This document shows positions 19,324-29,360 of a stretch of DNA of 64,000 nucleotides, in pieces; position 1 is the first letter of the stretch, and each line of letters begins with the position of its first letter. The translations under genes were made by a program, and so were the position numbers. The notes under the pieces are model-generated. The model searched no databases. It worked only from the letters and a program-made list of their open reading frames with translations, and had not been told where the DNA came from. The stretch is from contig JAUYKV010000062.1 in the NCBI GenBank assembly GCA_030699825.1, forward strand, positions 88,830 through 152,829, in the 5' to 3' direction. Origin of the DNA: Pseudomonas sp. (lineage in GTDB: Bacteria > Pseudomonadota > Gammaproteobacteria > Pseudomonadales > Pseudomonadaceae).

Positions 19324-19661
19324 GCCTGGTGTAACGCCCAGCCCCGCGCGGTTCGGAGCAGGGAGGAGCAAAGCGCAATCCGGGATCATCCCCCCGGATT
19401 GCGCCAAGGCTTATCCAGGCTACGGGAGCCGGCAACCGCCAAACCGCTTATACCCTTGCGCCCGTGGCGGGTTCCACCCGTCCTACAGAGGGTAGTCAGC
19501 ACAGGCTCGGGAACGGACACAAAATTTCCCCGGATCGCATCCGGGCTACAGTCCGTAGCTCGGATAAGCCCCAGCGCAATCCGGGACCGCTCTCACGGAT
19601 TGCATCCGTTTCGCGTTTCACCCGCCCTACAGGCAGTGGGCGGGCGTTTGTTCACCACCTC
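19324..19661. repeat. Convergent intergenic region with inverted dispersed repeats
   Basis: This 338-bp gap between converging copper operons contains no gene. GCGCAATCCGGG (19373-19384) pairs with CCCGGATTGCGC (19393-19404), followed by TTATCCAGGCTACGGG. A further arm copy is at 19574-19585. The hairpin may help terminate both converging transcripts. A diverged copy is at 446-504. Confidence 0.6.
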
Positions 19662-20603
19662 TCATTCCTGCGGTTGACCGGCCTTGGCGATCGCACGCCA
19701 GGTCGTGCCGGCGTCCGGCGACAAGTAGACGTCGCGCTTGAAGGTGGCCATTGCCCACTCCTGCGGTTTGGCCGGGTTCTGCGCGAGGTAGGCGACAGCA
19801 TCATCGTTCAGTTCGGGCACGCCAAGTGCGGTGACTTCGCGCGTCTGCAAATCCAGCCGGGATAGCGCCGCCGCGCGGCCATAACTGCCGAACCATAGGC
19901 TGTTACCGTCGAGGCTGAAGGCGGCGCTCAGCACTTGCTCGCCCTGGCTGAGCGGCTGGAAGCGCTGGCCCCCGTCGCGCGACAGGTAGAGGCCGGCAGC
20001 GGTCGTCACCGCAACTATCCGACCGTCACGCGGATGCACCGCCAGGGCACTCGGCACCTCGCTGACCCCCTGCGCGGCAGCGCGCCGCCAGGTGGCGCCG
20101 TCGTCGCGGCTGGAATACAGGCCGGGAGCGCTCATCCGCGAATTCGCTTGCGCGCTGTAGAGATACAAGGTGGCGCTGTCGAAGCCGCTGGCCAGCAGGT
20201 GAAAGTCTGCTTCGCCCTGCAAACCCAGCGGCTGCCAGCTGCGTCCGTCATCGCTGCTCTTGATCAGGCCCAGGGGGTTGGCGAGGTCGCTGCCAGGGGC
20301 CGGGTGGCCACTGCTGTAGATCGCCTGGCGCGTCACGGTATAGCCCATGTAGTCGTGTTCCGGCCCTGCGGCCTTGCGCCAGCGCCCTTCGCTATAGACG
20401 GCCAGTCCGTGATGACTGGGTATCGACAGCCGCTGGCCATCCGGGCTGAACGCCAGCCCGTGCACATGGGTAAGGGTTAGCGCCGGGTCGCCACAGGCGG
20501 CCAGGAGGGCGAAAGCAGCCAGCAAGCCGAGTGGCGCCACCCGCCGCAAAGCCTGTCCGAGGTACAGGGTCAATTCTCCCCGTGCATTGAAGATGCTCTT
20601 CAT
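19662..20603 (-). CDS. Beta-propeller lipoprotein (F510_1955-type glycosyl hydrolase-like) of the Cus operon
   Basis: A 313-residue protein with a lipoprotein leader (hydrophobic stretch then LLAACG; the Cys would be lipidated). BNR/Vps10-type propeller repeats follow, visible as repeated [27 protein letters not shown] and SPDAGTTW. These resemble sialidase and photosystem-stability-factor propellers. Such proteins sit downstream of cusCBA-like genes in Pseudomonas metal islands; no catalytic role is shown. The start overlaps the end of cusA by four bases (ATGA), so it belongs to the operon. Confidence 0.75.
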   Translation of the reverse strand: MKSIFNARGELTLYLGQALRRVAPLGLLAAFALLAACGDPALTLTHVHGLAFSPDGQRLSIPSHHGLAVYSEGRWRKAAGPEHDYMGYTVTRQAIYSSGHPAPGSDLANPLGLIKSSDDGRSWQPLGLQGEADFHLLASGFDSATLYLYSAQANSRMSAPGLYSSRDDGATWRRAAAQGVSEVPSALAVHPRDGRIVAVTTAAGLYLSRDGGQRFQPLSQGEQVLSAAFSLDGNSLWFGSYGRAAALSRLDLQTREVTALGVPELNDDAVAYLAQNPAKPQEWAMATFKRDVYLSPDAGTTWRAIAKAGQPQE

Positions 20604-23600
20604 GCGTTTTCTCCCAGAGGAATACTGGCCGCAGCAGGGATGCGCCGACGACGCATCAACCTATAGGCCGCCGGCAACACGAACAGCGACAGCAGCGGCG
20701 CGCTGAGCATGCCGCCGACCATGGGTGCGGCGATGCGGCTCATCACTTCGCTGCCGGTGCCGCTACCGAGGAGAATCGGCAGCAAGCCGGCGATGATCAC
20801 CGCCACGGTCATGGCCTTGGGTCGCACCCGTTGTACCGCGCCTTCACGGATCGCCTCGACCAGCGCCTGTTCGCTGTTGTCACCGGCTGCCTCGCGTTCG
20901 GCCCAGGCGTTCTTCAGGTAGAGCAGCATGATCACGCCGAACTCGGCCGCCACTCCGGCCAGGGCGATGAAGCCGACCCCGGTGGCCACCGACATGTGAT
21001 AACCGAGCAGATAGAGGAACCAAATCCCGCCGGTCAGGGCGAACGGCAGCGTGGCCATGATCAGCAGCGCCTCGCTGAAGCGGCCGAAGCACAGGTAGAG
21101 CAGGACGAAGATGATCAGCAGGGTAGCCGGCACCACCAGCTTGAGCCGCGCGTTGGCCCGTTCGAGAAACTCGAATTGCCCCGAATAGCTCAGGCTGATG
21201 CCCGGTTGCAGGGTGACCTGCTCGTCGATGGCGGCGCGCAGATCGGCCACCACCGAGGCCAGGTCGCGGCCACGCACATCCACATAGACCCAGCCCGTGG
21301 GCCGCGCATTCTCGCTCTTGAGCATCGGTGGGCCGTCGCTGACCTTGATCCGCGCCACCGTGCCCAGAGTGATCTGGCTGCCTTGGGGGGTGTAGATTGG
21401 CAACTGCTCAAGCCTGCCCAGCGAGTCGCGCCATTCGCGCGGATAACGCACGCTGATGGGAAAGCGCGCCAGGCCCTCGATGGTCTCGCCGACATTCTCG
21501 CCGCCGATGGCGCTGGAGACGATCGACTGCACATCGGCGATATTCAGGCCGTAACGCGCCGCCGCCGCCCGGTCGATATCGACGTCGATATAGCGCCCGC
21601 CGGTCAAGCGTTCGGCCAGGGCAGAACTCACTCCGGGCACGTTTTTGGCGACTTTTTCAATGGCCAGGGTGGCCTCGTCGATCTGCGCCAGATCGGTGCC
21701 GGCGACCTTGACCCCGATCGGGCTTTTGATTCCGGTGGCGAGCATGTCGATGCGATTGCGGATCGGCGGAATCCAGATATTGGTCAGCCCCGGCACCTGC
21801 ACCAGCCGGTCCAGTTCTTCCACCAATTTTTCCGCGGTCATGCCGGCGCGCCACTGCTCGCGCGGCTTGAACTGGATGGTGGTCTCGAACATCTCCAGCG
21901 GCGCCGGGTCGGTGGCGGTCTCGGCGCGGCCGGCCTTGCCGAGCACATGGGCGACTTCCGGCAGCGTCTTGATCATGCGGTCGGTCTGTTGCAACAGCTG
22001 CGCGGCCTTCTGCGCGGACAAGCCGGGCAGGGCCGAGGGCATATAGAGCAGATCGCCCTCGTCCAGCGGTGGCAGGAACTCGCCGCCCAACTGCGACAGC
22101 GGCCACAGCGTGCTGAGAAATACCAGCAGCGCGACCAGCAGAGTGGTCTTGGGCCAACGCAATACCGCATCCAATGCCGGCTGGTAGATCCTGATCAACC
22201 AACGGTTCAGCGGGTTGCGTGCTTCATCGGGAATCCGCCCGCGAATCCAGTAGCCCATCAACACCGGCACCAGGGTCACCGACAGCCCCGCCGCTGCCGC
22301 CATGGCATAGGTCTTGGTGAAGGCCAGCGGGCCGAACAGCCGGCCCTCCTGGGCCTGCAGGGTGAACACCGGAATGAACGACAGGGTGATGATCAGCAGG
22401 CAGAAGAACAGCGCCGGGCCGACTTCCACCGCCGCATCGGTAATCACCCGCCAATGCGTTTCGCCTTTGAGTTCCTCGCCTGGATGTTGCTCACGCCAGG
22501 CCTCAATCTTCTTGTGCGCGTTTTCGATCATCACCACCGCGGCGTCGACCATTGCACCGATGGCGATGGCGATGCCACCAAGCGACATGATATTGGCGTT
22601 GATGCCCTGCTGCTGCATCACGGCAAAAGCGATCAGTACACCGACCGGCAAGGACACAATCGCCACCAGCGAGGAACGCAGGTGCCAGAGGAAGGCCGCG
22701 CAAACCAGCGCGACGACGATGAATTCCTCCACCAGTTTCTCGCCGAGGTTGCGCACCGCGCGGTCGATCAACTTGCTGCGGTCGTAGGTGGTGACGATCT
22801 CCACCCCCTCGGGCAAGCTGCTTTTCAGCTCCTCGAGTTTGGCCTTGACCGCGTCGATGGTGCTGCGCGCGTTCTTGCCGCTGCGCAGGATCACCACGCC
22901 GCCGACCACCTCGCCCTCGCCATCCAGTTCGGCGATGCCGCGGCGCATTTCCGGTCCCAGCTGGATATGCGCTACCTCGCCCAAGGTCACCGGCACGCCG
23001 CCGGCATCCAGGCGTAGCGGGATGGCGCGAAAATCGTTGAGGGTTTTCAGATACCCCGAGGCGCGCACCATAAATTCGGTTTCCGCCAGCTCCAGCACCG
23101 CGCCGCCGGTTTCCTGGTTGGCCCGGCCGATGGCGTCCGTCACCTCGGCCTGGGTGATGCCCAGGCTGGCCAGCTTGATCGGGTCGAGTTGCACCTGGTA
23201 CTGCTTGACCATGCCGCCGATGGTTGCCACCTCAGCGACATTGGCCAGGGTCTTCAGCTCGAACTTGAGAAACCAGTCCTGCAGCGCCCTCAGCTGCGCC
23301 AGGTCGTGCTTGCCGGTGCGGTCGACCAGGGCGTACTGGTAGATCCAGCCGACCCCGGTGGCATCCGGCCCCAGCGATGGTTTGGCGCTGGCCGGCAAGC
23401 GGCTCTGGATCTGGCTGAGGTATTCCAGCACCCGCGAACGCGCCCAATAGAGGTCGGTGTCGTCCTCGAACAGCACATAGACGAAGCTGTCGCCAAAGAA
23501 CGAGTAGCCGCGCACCGTCTTCGCCCCAGGCACCGAGAGCATGGTGGTGGCCAGCGGGTAGGTCACCTGGTTCTCGACGATCTGCGGCGCCTGGCCCGGA

Positions 23601-23758
23601 TAGGGCGTGCGGATAATCACCTGCACGTCGGACAGGTCCGGCAACGCATCGATCGGTGTGTTTTGCACCGACCAGACGCCCCAGGCAGTGGCGAACAGGG
23701 TCGCCAGCAGCACCAGGAAACGGTTGGCCACCGACCAGCGGATCAGGGCGGCGATCAT
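20600..23758 (-). CDS. cusA: Heavy-metal RND efflux permease, CusA-like
   Basis: A 1,052-residue inner-membrane proton-driven RND pump of the HME subfamily, with twelve predicted transmembrane helices in the usual 1+5+1+5 pattern. It has the family motifs [19 protein letters not shown] near the N-terminus and a Met-rich periplasmic domain. The adaptor encoded immediately upstream carries a CusF-like copper domain, so Cu(I)/Ag(I) is more likely than Zn/Co/Cd. It is coupled by ATGA at both ends (to cusB and to the lipoprotein gene). A very long reverse-strand open frame here is a shadow. Confidence 0.93.
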   Translation of the reverse strand: MIAALIRWSVANRFLVLLATLFATAWGVWSVQNTPIDALPDLSDVQVIIRTPYPGQAPQIVENQVTYPLATTMLSVPGAKTVRGYSFFGDSFVYVLFEDDTDLYWARSRVLEYLSQIQSRLPASAKPSLGPDATGVGWIYQYALVDRTGKHDLAQLRALQDWFLKFELKTLANVAEVATIGGMVKQYQVQLDPIKLASLGITQAEVTDAIGRANQETGGAVLELAETEFMVRASGYLKTLNDFRAIPLRLDAGGVPVTLGEVAHIQLGPEMRRGIAELDGEGEVVGGVVILRSGKNARSTIDAVKAKLEELKSSLPEGVEIVTTYDRSKLIDRAVRNLGEKLVEEFIVVALVCAAFLWHLRSSLVAIVSLPVGVLIAFAVMQQQGINANIMSLGGIAIAIGAMVDAAVVMIENAHKKIEAWREQHPGEELKGETHWRVITDAAVEVGPALFFCLLIITLSFIPVFTLQAQEGRLFGPLAFTKTYAMAAAAGLSVTLVPVLMGYWIRGRIPDEARNPLNRWLIRIYQPALDAVLRWPKTTLLVALLVFLSTLWPLSQLGGEFLPPLDEGDLLYMPSALPGLSAQKAAQLLQQTDRMIKTLPEVAHVLGKAGRAETATDPAPLEMFETTIQFKPREQWRAGMTAEKLVEELDRLVQVPGLTNIWIPPIRNRIDMLATGIKSPIGVKVAGTDLAQIDEATLAIEKVAKNVPGVSSALAERLTGGRYIDVDIDRAAAARYGLNIADVQSIVSSAIGGENVGETIEGLARFPISVRYPREWRDSLGRLEQLPIYTPQGSQITLGTVARIKVSDGPPMLKSENARPTGWVYVDVRGRDLASVVADLRAAIDEQVTLQPGISLSYSGQFEFLERANARLKLVVPATLLIIFVLLYLCFGRFSEALLIMATLPFALTGGIWFLYLLGYHMSVATGVGFIALAGVAAEFGVIMLLYLKNAWAEREAAGDNSEQALVEAIREGAVQRVRPKAMTVAVIIAGLLPILLGSGTGSEVMSRIAAPMVGGMLSAPLLSLFVLPAAYRLMRRRRIPAAASIPLGENA

Positions 23759-25287
23759 GGCTGCACCTCCTGATGGCCGTCATGGCTGCTACTTTCCTGG
23801 GGCGTGGCCGTCAGGTGCTCGATGCGTTCGATCAGCATACCCTCGTCGTCGGCACGCACGCCGACCCGCACCCGATCGCCGGCCTCGAAGCGCTCCAGCA
23901 GCGCCAAATCGGCGACCGGGAAGAGCATACTCATGCCCGGCATGCCCAGGGTCTTGAACGGGCCATGGGTGAGCATCACGCCATCGTCTTCGATGGCGTC
24001 GATCTGTCCCTCGGCCTCGTGCAGTGCCTCTTCCAGTTTAACCTCGGCCGCCGGCGCGCCCAGTTCCTGGGCCATGATGCCGCGCAGGCTGGCCTCGGAA
24101 TCGAGCAGGAACTGCCCGGAGGCGACCACCTGCTGGCCCTCCTCCAACCCCTCGAGGATCTGGGTATTGCCCTGGGCCTCCTGGCCCAGACGCACTTCCA
24201 CCGGACGGTAACGCCCCTCGCCCTCGGCGAGCATCACCAGGGCGCGGCGACCGCTACGGATCACTGCCTCGCTCGGCACCAACAGCGCATCGCCTTCGGC
24301 CGGGCGGGCCAGCCTCACCTGGGCGGTCAGCCCCGGGCGCAGGCGGCCATCGGGGTTATCCAATACGACCCGCACGCGCAAGGTGCGGCTGTCGAGGTTG
24401 GCCTGGGGCAGAATGGCCTCGATACTGCCGCCGAGCACTTCGCCGGGGAAAGCCGGCAGCCGCGCTTCTACCACCTGGCCTGGATGCAGGCCCAGGGCTT
24501 CGGCCTCGGGCACCGCCACATCGAGCCAGACGCTGCGCAGGCCATTGATGGTCGCCAGGGTGTCACCCGCCATCAGGTTCATGCCCTCGCGCACATTCAA
24601 ATCCTGTAGCACCCCGGCGATCGGGCTGGTCACGGTCCATAGCGCCTGCACCTTGCCGCTGCGCTCGAAGCGGGCGATCAGGGCCGCCGGCATCCCGGCC
24701 AGACGCAAGCGTTGACGCGCCGCGGCCAACAGGGCGGGATCGCCGGCTTCGCGCAGGGCCAGATAGTCTTCCTGGGCACTCACCCACGCGGGCACCAGCA
24801 AGTCGGCCAGGGGCGCACCGGCCTCGAGCAGATCCTCCGCGGCGCGGGCGTAGACCCGCTCGACGAAACCGCCAGTACGCGCCTGGACCACGGCGATATC
24901 GCGGCTGTTGAAGGTCAGGTTGCCGACCACTTCCAGGCTGCTGGCCAGCGCCCCACGGGTCACCGGGGCCAGGCGCATGCCGAGGTTCTGGGTGATGCTC
25001 GCATCGATGCTGACGGCGGCGCTGTCGCCGCCCTCGTCGGCATAGCGCGGCACCAGCTGCATGTCCATAAACGGCGACTTGCCCGGCTGGTCGAACTTTT
25101 GCTGCGGCATCATGGGGTCATACCAATAGAGCACCTTGCGCTCATCTGCCGCTTCGGTTTTCTCCGCGGCCATGGCCATCTCAGGGGCCAGACTCACCGA
25201 TTGCTGGGCGAACCAGTAGCCACCCGCCGCACCTATACCCAGTACCAGCGTGGCCAACAGCGTAGTTTTTACTAGTCGAGCGCTCAT
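23755..25287 (-). CDS. cusB: RND periplasmic adaptor, CusB-like, with fused CusF domain
   Basis: A 510-residue membrane-fusion protein. After the N-terminal anchor comes a heavy-metal-binding motif ([21 protein letters not shown]). The lipoyl/barrel-sandwich and beta-barrel domains follow, and a C-terminal CusF-like domain from about residue 425 contains [11 protein letters not shown] with the Met residues used for Cu(I)/Ag(I). Fusing CusF to CusB puts metallochaperone and adaptor in one chain. ATGA overlaps link it to cusC upstream and cusA downstream. Confidence 0.92.
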   Translation of the reverse strand: MSARLVKTTLLATLVLGIGAAGGYWFAQQSVSLAPEMAMAAEKTEAADERKVLYWYDPMMPQQKFDQPGKSPFMDMQLVPRYADEGGDSAAVSIDASITQNLGMRLAPVTRGALASSLEVVGNLTFNSRDIAVVQARTGGFVERVYARAAEDLLEAGAPLADLLVPAWVSAQEDYLALREAGDPALLAAARQRLRLAGMPAALIARFERSGKVQALWTVTSPIAGVLQDLNVREGMNLMAGDTLATINGLRSVWLDVAVPEAEALGLHPGQVVEARLPAFPGEVLGGSIEAILPQANLDSRTLRVRVVLDNPDGRLRPGLTAQVRLARPAEGDALLVPSEAVIRSGRRALVMLAEGEGRYRPVEVRLGQEAQGNTQILEGLEEGQQVVASGQFLLDSEASLRGIMAQELGAPAAEVKLEEALHEAEGQIDAIEDDGVMLTHGPFKTLGMPGMSMLFPVADLALLERFEAGDRVRVGVRADDEGMLIERIEHLTATPQESSSHDGHQEVQP

Positions 25288-26534
25288 TGGTTCACCCCTT
25301 CATAAGCGAAATGCAGGCGGGCGCTGGTCAGCGCCCGCGCTTGTTCGAAGTCGATGTGTTTCAGGCGTGCCTCGATCAGCTCGCGCCTGGCGGCGATTAC
25401 GCTGGCCAGTTCACTTGCGCCAGATCGATAACCGGCCAGGGTCAGCGCAACCTTTTCCTTGGCCAGCGGCAGCAGCAGATCCTGACTGCGGCGCAGCGCG
25501 CGATCGAACCGCTGATACTCAGCCAGGTCGTCGGCCAATTGCTGCGCATGCTCGCGCTCAGCCGCTTCGCGTTCGGCGTGCAGTTGGCTGAGCGTGGCCT
25601 GTTTGGCGGCGATCCTGGGGTTTTGCCGCGAGCCCGGAAACAGCGGCAGATCGAAGCTGAACTGCAGCGAAACCATATCGCCGAAGGCCGGGTCGCGCTT
25701 CTGGTAGGCCAGCTCCCAGCTCCAGTCGGATTGCTTATCCGCCACGGCCTGGCGCACCTCGGCTTGGGCCGCCTCGGTCATGGGATCGAACAGCGCCAGT
25801 TCGGGATGGCGTTGCAGGTTGTGCTGATAGTGCTCGGCATCCACCGGCCAGTTCGGCAAGCGGCCGGACAGGGTCTCAGCGGCACGCGAGCCGATCCAAC
25901 GGCGCAGGGCCGCACGCTGTTGCGCGCGGAGCTGCAGCAGCTGGTCCTCGGCCTCGGCGAGCAACGCCGCCTCCTGCTTCGGTGCAACGCTGTCGGCGGC
26001 CTGGCCACGGCCGCCGGAGATGCTGGCACGCACCGCCTTGGCCAGCAGATCGTTCTCCGAGTAAAGGTCTGCGAACAGGCTCAGCTTCTGCTCGACGGCG
26101 CGCGCCGCAATCCACGCCAGCGCGGTTTGCCGCCGTACCCGCAGGCGCTCGACCCGCTCCTGGGCGGCGGCGCTAAGGACCCCGGCCTCGGCAGTCTCGA
26201 CCCGGGCGCGGCGCTTGGCGCGGCTGGGCACCTCCTGCATCAGCCCGATCATCTGCATGGTCATCGGCTCGCGGTCGAGACGACCACGGTTGTCGCCCTC
26301 GATCGGCAGGTTCTGCACGCCTAGGGTCAATTTCGGGTCGGGCAACTCACCCGCCGGCACCGCGGCATGGCGCGCGGCCTGGACATTGGCTGCCTGAGCC
26401 GCCAGCGAAGGCGCCTCGCGCTCGGCCAGTTCCAGCGCCTGATCGAGGGTCAGCGCCGCGGCCGGCAGGCTGAGCAAGGCAGCGGCCAGCGCACCGACCG
26501 CCAAACGGCCGGGGAAGAAAAACAAACGGGACAT
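25284..26534 (-). CDS. cusC: Outer-membrane efflux protein, TolC/CusC family
   Basis: A 416-residue TolC-type outer-membrane factor. A signal peptide (LAVGALAAALLSLPAAA) is followed by the duplicated helical-hairpin repeats of the OEP family, rich in Ala/Glu/Leu coiled-coil sequence (residues about 100-230 and 300-400). It would form the exit duct for the CusBA pump. AGGAAT lies seven bases before the ATG. It is preceded by a small secreted Cys-rich protein gene in the same orientation. Confidence 0.92.
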   Translation of the reverse strand: MSRLFFFPGRLAVGALAAALLSLPAAALTLDQALELAEREAPSLAAQAANVQAARHAAVPAGELPDPKLTLGVQNLPIEGDNRGRLDREPMTMQMIGLMQEVPSRAKRRARVETAEAGVLSAAAQERVERLRVRRQTALAWIAARAVEQKLSLFADLYSENDLLAKAVRASISGGRGQAADSVAPKQEAALLAEAEDQLLQLRAQQRAALRRWIGSRAAETLSGRLPNWPVDAEHYQHNLQRHPELALFDPMTEAAQAEVRQAVADKQSDWSWELAYQKRDPAFGDMVSLQFSFDLPLFPGSRQNPRIAAKQATLSQLHAEREAAEREHAQQLADDLAEYQRFDRALRRSQDLLLPLAKEKVALTLAGYRSGASELASVIAARRELIEARLKHIDFEQARALTSARLHFAYEGVNQ

Positions 26535-26626
26535 ACCGGTGATTCCTGTCGATATCGCGCGCTATGGGCGCGCAACGGCCACCGAGTCGCCTGGGCTACA
26601 CGATGGGGTTCGCAACGGGACAGGAA

Positions 26627-26959
26627 TCAGGCGCGGGGGGGGCGCCAGGGGGCAAGCGAGGGTTGGGACAGGGGTTCGGCTTGGCTATACAAGGCGGCGT
26701 CGGAAGCGGCCGGCAGCAGCTTGAGCTTCAATCGATAGCCATCGGCCAAGGGCAGGCTGGCGCTGGGGCATTTGCTCATGTCCGGGCACAGCTGACTGCC
26801 GCTGAGTTGCATCGCCGCCTCGTCACAGCAGTCGCTCGCCGTCGGTGCGTCCTGGCTCATCGGGCAAGATTCGCCGACCAGCAGCGAACCCGCCAGGCTC
26901 TGCAAGGGCAGAACCAGGGCCAGGAGCAATACCAGACAGAGGTGACGGAAGGCGTTCAT
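26627..26959 (-). CDS. Small secreted Cys/Met-containing protein heading the Cus operon
   Basis: A 110-residue protein with a signal peptide (HLCLVLLLALVLPLQSLAG), then a segment with several Cys and Met (CPMSQDA, DCCDEAAM, LCPDMSKCP) and a proline-rich end (APWRPPRA). The frame is open 12 codons upstream but the ATG at 26959 starts the signal peptide. It resembles in general layout the small periplasmic CopL-like proteins found ahead of copper genes, but I do not recognise a specific family. A perfect palindrome lies 34 bases upstream. Confidence 0.6.
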   Translation of the reverse strand: MNAFRHLCLVLLLALVLPLQSLAGSLLVGESCPMSQDAPTASDCCDEAAMQLSGSQLCPDMSKCPSASLPLADGYRLKLKLLPAASDAALYSQAEPLSQPSLAPWRPPRA

Positions 26960-26992
26960 GCGGGGAAGTCTAGCCTCACGGCCGGCAAGGGG

Positions 26993-27012
26993 CAATTGAT
27001 AAGAATCAATTG
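26993..27012. promoter_or_regulatory. Perfect palindrome, candidate operator of the Cus operon
   Basis: CAATTGAT-AAGA-ATCAATTG is an exact 8-bp inverted repeat around four bases, in the upstream region of the leftward Cus operon. It is AT-rich in a GC-rich setting, as operators often are. A copper regulator is the contextual guess; it also has a loose Fur-box look. Confidence 0.45.
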
Positions 27013-27166
27013 ACCGGGTCTGTTGAGCTGGATCAGGTTGCGCCGCCCTGGCGAACCGCCGATGACCGGAGCCTGATCAGATAGTGCCGCGGGCCTATAC
27101 TTTTTGCTCCAGCAACACTGTGGAGCGGGCGGCGAGTCGCCCACACAAGCGCAAGAGGAGCAGACC

Positions 27167-27275
27167 ATGACCATCCGCATTGGCGACGAAGCCTCCGACT
27201 TCAGCACCGAAACCACCGAGGCCCCCTGCACTTCCATAAGTGGATAGACGACAGCTCTTATCAAACAACCTGTAT
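27167..27275 (+). pseudogene. Remnant of a 1-Cys peroxiredoxin (LsfA/Prx6 type)
   Basis: An excellent ribosome-binding site (AGAGGAG) precedes an ATG reading MTIRIGDEASDFSTETTEA, which is the start of the AhpC/TSA 1-Cys peroxiredoxin family. The frame ends at TAG 27245-27247. Shifting frame just before recovers FHKWIDDS, matching the family's FHEW region. Thereafter homology is lost. The gene is therefore frameshifted and nearly all deleted, leaving about the first 35 codons. Confidence 0.6.
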
Positions 27276-27610
27276 GTCATTGATTCAGGAGGCTCTTTGT
27301 GGGAGGGGCTTTAGCCGCGACTGGACTGGCACATTCTCGCGGCTAAAGCGGAACGCCGCCCGACCCCTGCCACAGGTATCCACAAGCCGACAGACACGTT
27401 AACTCCCCAGTTTGCTGCGCGACAGCGCGGCGTCTGGACGACGGGGGATCTCCTACAGGCTACGGGCACCGGCACCGGCACCGGCACCGGCACCAGCAGC
27501 GCCTCGCCGATAACCCCATCTACGCCAAGCACTGTTACAACTGCCCACTTGCTCGACGTGACCGGCAGTCATAGCATGACTGCCAGTCACAGCCAGACAA
27601 GTTCCAGCCC
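27248..27610. repeat. Intergenic region with REPIN hairpin and GGCACC hexamers
   Basis: A REP arm beginning GTGGGAGGGGCTTTAGCC lies at 27299-27320. A degenerate inverted arm starts at 27337 and ends near CCACAGGTATCCAC. A shared downstream flank (CCAGTTTGCTGCGCGACAG, 27407-27425, on to about 27455) matches that of the second REPIN at 36152-36290. Five perfect GGCACC hexamers occupy 27465-27494. No gene was found before the TetR start. Confidence 0.75.
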
Positions 27611-28270
27611 ATGCGCCTTCAAGACCGACTCTTCCTGCAGCGCGAAAGCGCCCTCCTCGACGCCGCGCGCCTGCTGTTTCGCCAGCAGCCCTGGGATCGG
27701 GTGACCATCGCCGAGGTGGCGACCCAGGCCGGCATCGGCAAGGGCACGGTGTACAAGCATTTCCCCAGCAAGGAAGCGCTGTTTGCCCGCCTGGCCCTGG
27801 ACATGAGCCGGGCCAATCTCAACGAGCTACTCGCCCTGCATGCCGCGCAGCCGCCGCAACAGGCGATGCGCCAGGTGATCCGCCACCACTTCGAGTTGAT
27901 GCTCGCCGATCCGATCCTCGCGCAACTTTGCCAGCACTGCGACCGCCCGGCCTTTCAGGAGCGTCTGGAGGCGCCCTACCGCGAGCAGTTCCTGCAGCTG
28001 GAGCGCGACTACGTCGACTTCTTCGGCCAGCTGCTGCATGACACTTTCGATGATCGCGCGCTCACCCCCGCCGACTGCCAGTACCTGCTGTGGGGCGTGG
28101 AGGCCTGCGTCAACGGGGTGATGGCGCGCATCGCCTCCGGCGGCTTCGAGCACTGGGCCGAACCCATCGCCCTGAGCGACTACTTCGACCGCGTCAGCGA
28201 TTTCATCATCGCCGGCCTGCGTGGCCAGGCCGCCAACCTTCTTTGCGCCCCATCCGCCAGCCGCGAGTAA
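27611..28270 (+). CDS. TetR/AcrR-family transcriptional regulator of an RND pump
   Basis: A 219-residue TetR regulator. The N-terminal helix-turn-helix (about residues 10-55) reads VTIAEVATQAGIGKGTVYKHF, the family signature, followed by an all-helical ligand domain. The adaptor and permease genes of an RND pump follow after 6 and then 1 base. The likely role is local repression relieved by a pump substrate. The effector is unknown, and no operator could be fixed in the repeat-rich upstream region. Confidence 0.88.
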   Translation: MRLQDRLFLQRESALLDAARLLFRQQPWDRVTIAEVATQAGIGKGTVYKHFPSKEALFARLALDMSRANLNELLALHAAQPPQQAMRQVIRHHFELMLADPILAQLCQHCDRPAFQERLEAPYREQFLQLERDYVDFFGQLLHDTFDDRALTPADCQYLLWGVEACVNGVMARIASGGFEHWAEPIALSDYFDRVSDFIIAGLRGQAANLLCAPSASRE

Positions 28271-28276
28271 CCGCTC

Positions 28277-29359
28277 ATGTTCAGTCAAGTATCCAAACGT
28301 CCGTGGTTGATCGCCGTCGCCATCAGCGTCTTGCTGCTGCTGTGGTTGCTCAGCGGCTCGCTGTTCAAGGCGCAGAAAACCGCCAGCGCCGACCAACCCG
28401 TCGTGGAGCAGGGGCTGGCGAAAGTCGAGATCCAGTGGCTGGAGGCCCAGCCGATGCAGCGCCAGCATGTGGTCCAGGGCCAGGTCGAAGCCTGGCGCCG
28501 GGTCGAGTTGCGCGCGCAGATCAGCGCCAGCGTGCTGCGCCTGGATCGGGACAAGGGCCAGCCGGTCGAACAGGGTGAGTTGCTCCTCAGCCTGTCGCCG
28601 GACGACCGCACCGCCCAGGTGGCGCGCAGCGAAGCCGAGGTGCGCCAGCGCGAGACCGACGTCAGTTCGGCCAAACGCCTGCGCGAGCGCAACCTGTTTT
28701 CCGCCAACGAACTGCTGCGCCTGGACAGCGAGCTGGCCAAGGCCCGCGCCGAGCTGGCAAGCGCCCGCCTGCAATTGCGCAACACCCGCATCGAGGCGCC
28801 CTTCGCCGGAGTCTACGACGCGCGCCAGGTCGAGCTGGGCGACTTCGTCCAGCCCGGGCAGAGCCTGCTGACCCTGGTGGATATCAGCCAGCTCAAGGTC
28901 AGCGCGCAGATCGCCCAGCAGCAAGTGATCCAGCTGACCCTCGGCCAGCCGGTACGCGTGCAGCTGCTCGACGGCCGCGAGCTTGCCGGTGAGCTGCACT
29001 TCATCGCCGCCGCCGCCGATCCCGACTCGCGCAGCTTCCGCATCGAGGTCCGGGTCGATAACCCCGAGCGGCTACGCCTGGCCGGTGCCAGCGCCACCCT
29101 GCACATCCAGACCGGCGAGGCCATGGCTCACCGCCTCTCCCCGGCCCTGCTCAGCCTGGATGCGGCCGGCCGGCATGGGGTGAAGTGGGTCAACCAGCAG
29201 CAACGGGTCGAGTTCACCCCGGTTACGCTGATCAGCGTCGACAATCAGGGCGCCTGGGTCAGCGGCCTGCCGCCGCGGGTCGCGCTGATCACCCTCGGCC
29301 AGGGCTTCGTTGTCCCAGGCCAGCAGGTGCTCAGCCAACTCGCCAAAGAGGGCAGCTGA
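28277..29359 (+). CDS. RND efflux periplasmic adaptor (membrane fusion protein)
   Basis: A 360-residue HlyD/AcrA-type adaptor. It has an N-terminal membrane anchor (about residues 12-30) and a barrel-sandwich half with GQVEAWRRVELRAQISASV. A coiled-coil hairpin (about 115-165) follows, then IEAPFAGVYDARQVELGDFV and the beta-barrel. It connects the downstream permease to an outer-membrane channel. The stop codon is separated from the permease ATG by one base. No outer-membrane factor is encoded in this operon. Confidence 0.88.
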   Translation: MFSQVSKRPWLIAVAISVLLLLWLLSGSLFKAQKTASADQPVVEQGLAKVEIQWLEAQPMQRQHVVQGQVEAWRRVELRAQISASVLRLDRDKGQPVEQGELLLSLSPDDRTAQVARSEAEVRQRETDVSSAKRLRERNLFSANELLRLDSELAKARAELASARLQLRNTRIEAPFAGVYDARQVELGDFVQPGQSLLTLVDISQLKVSAQIAQQQVIQLTLGQPVRVQLLDGRELAGELHFIAAAADPDSRSFRIEVRVDNPERLRLAGASATLHIQTGEAMAHRLSPALLSLDAAGRHGVKWVNQQQRVEFTPVTLISVDNQGAWVSGLPPRVALITLGQGFVVPGQQVLSQLAKEGS

Positions 29360-29360
29360 A

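Noticed and set aside
19373..19404. Inverted repeat as a classical rho-independent terminator
   Set aside because: It has a good stem but no following T-run and recurs elsewhere as a dispersed repeat, so it was listed as a repeat.
20831..23017. 728-codon open frame opposite cusA
   Set aside because: Antisense shadow of a conserved RND permease; no start signal or domain.
27465..27494. Five GGCACC hexamers considered as a CRISPR-like or coding repeat
   Set aside because: Contiguous identical hexamers without spacers; simple tandem repeat in an intergenic region.
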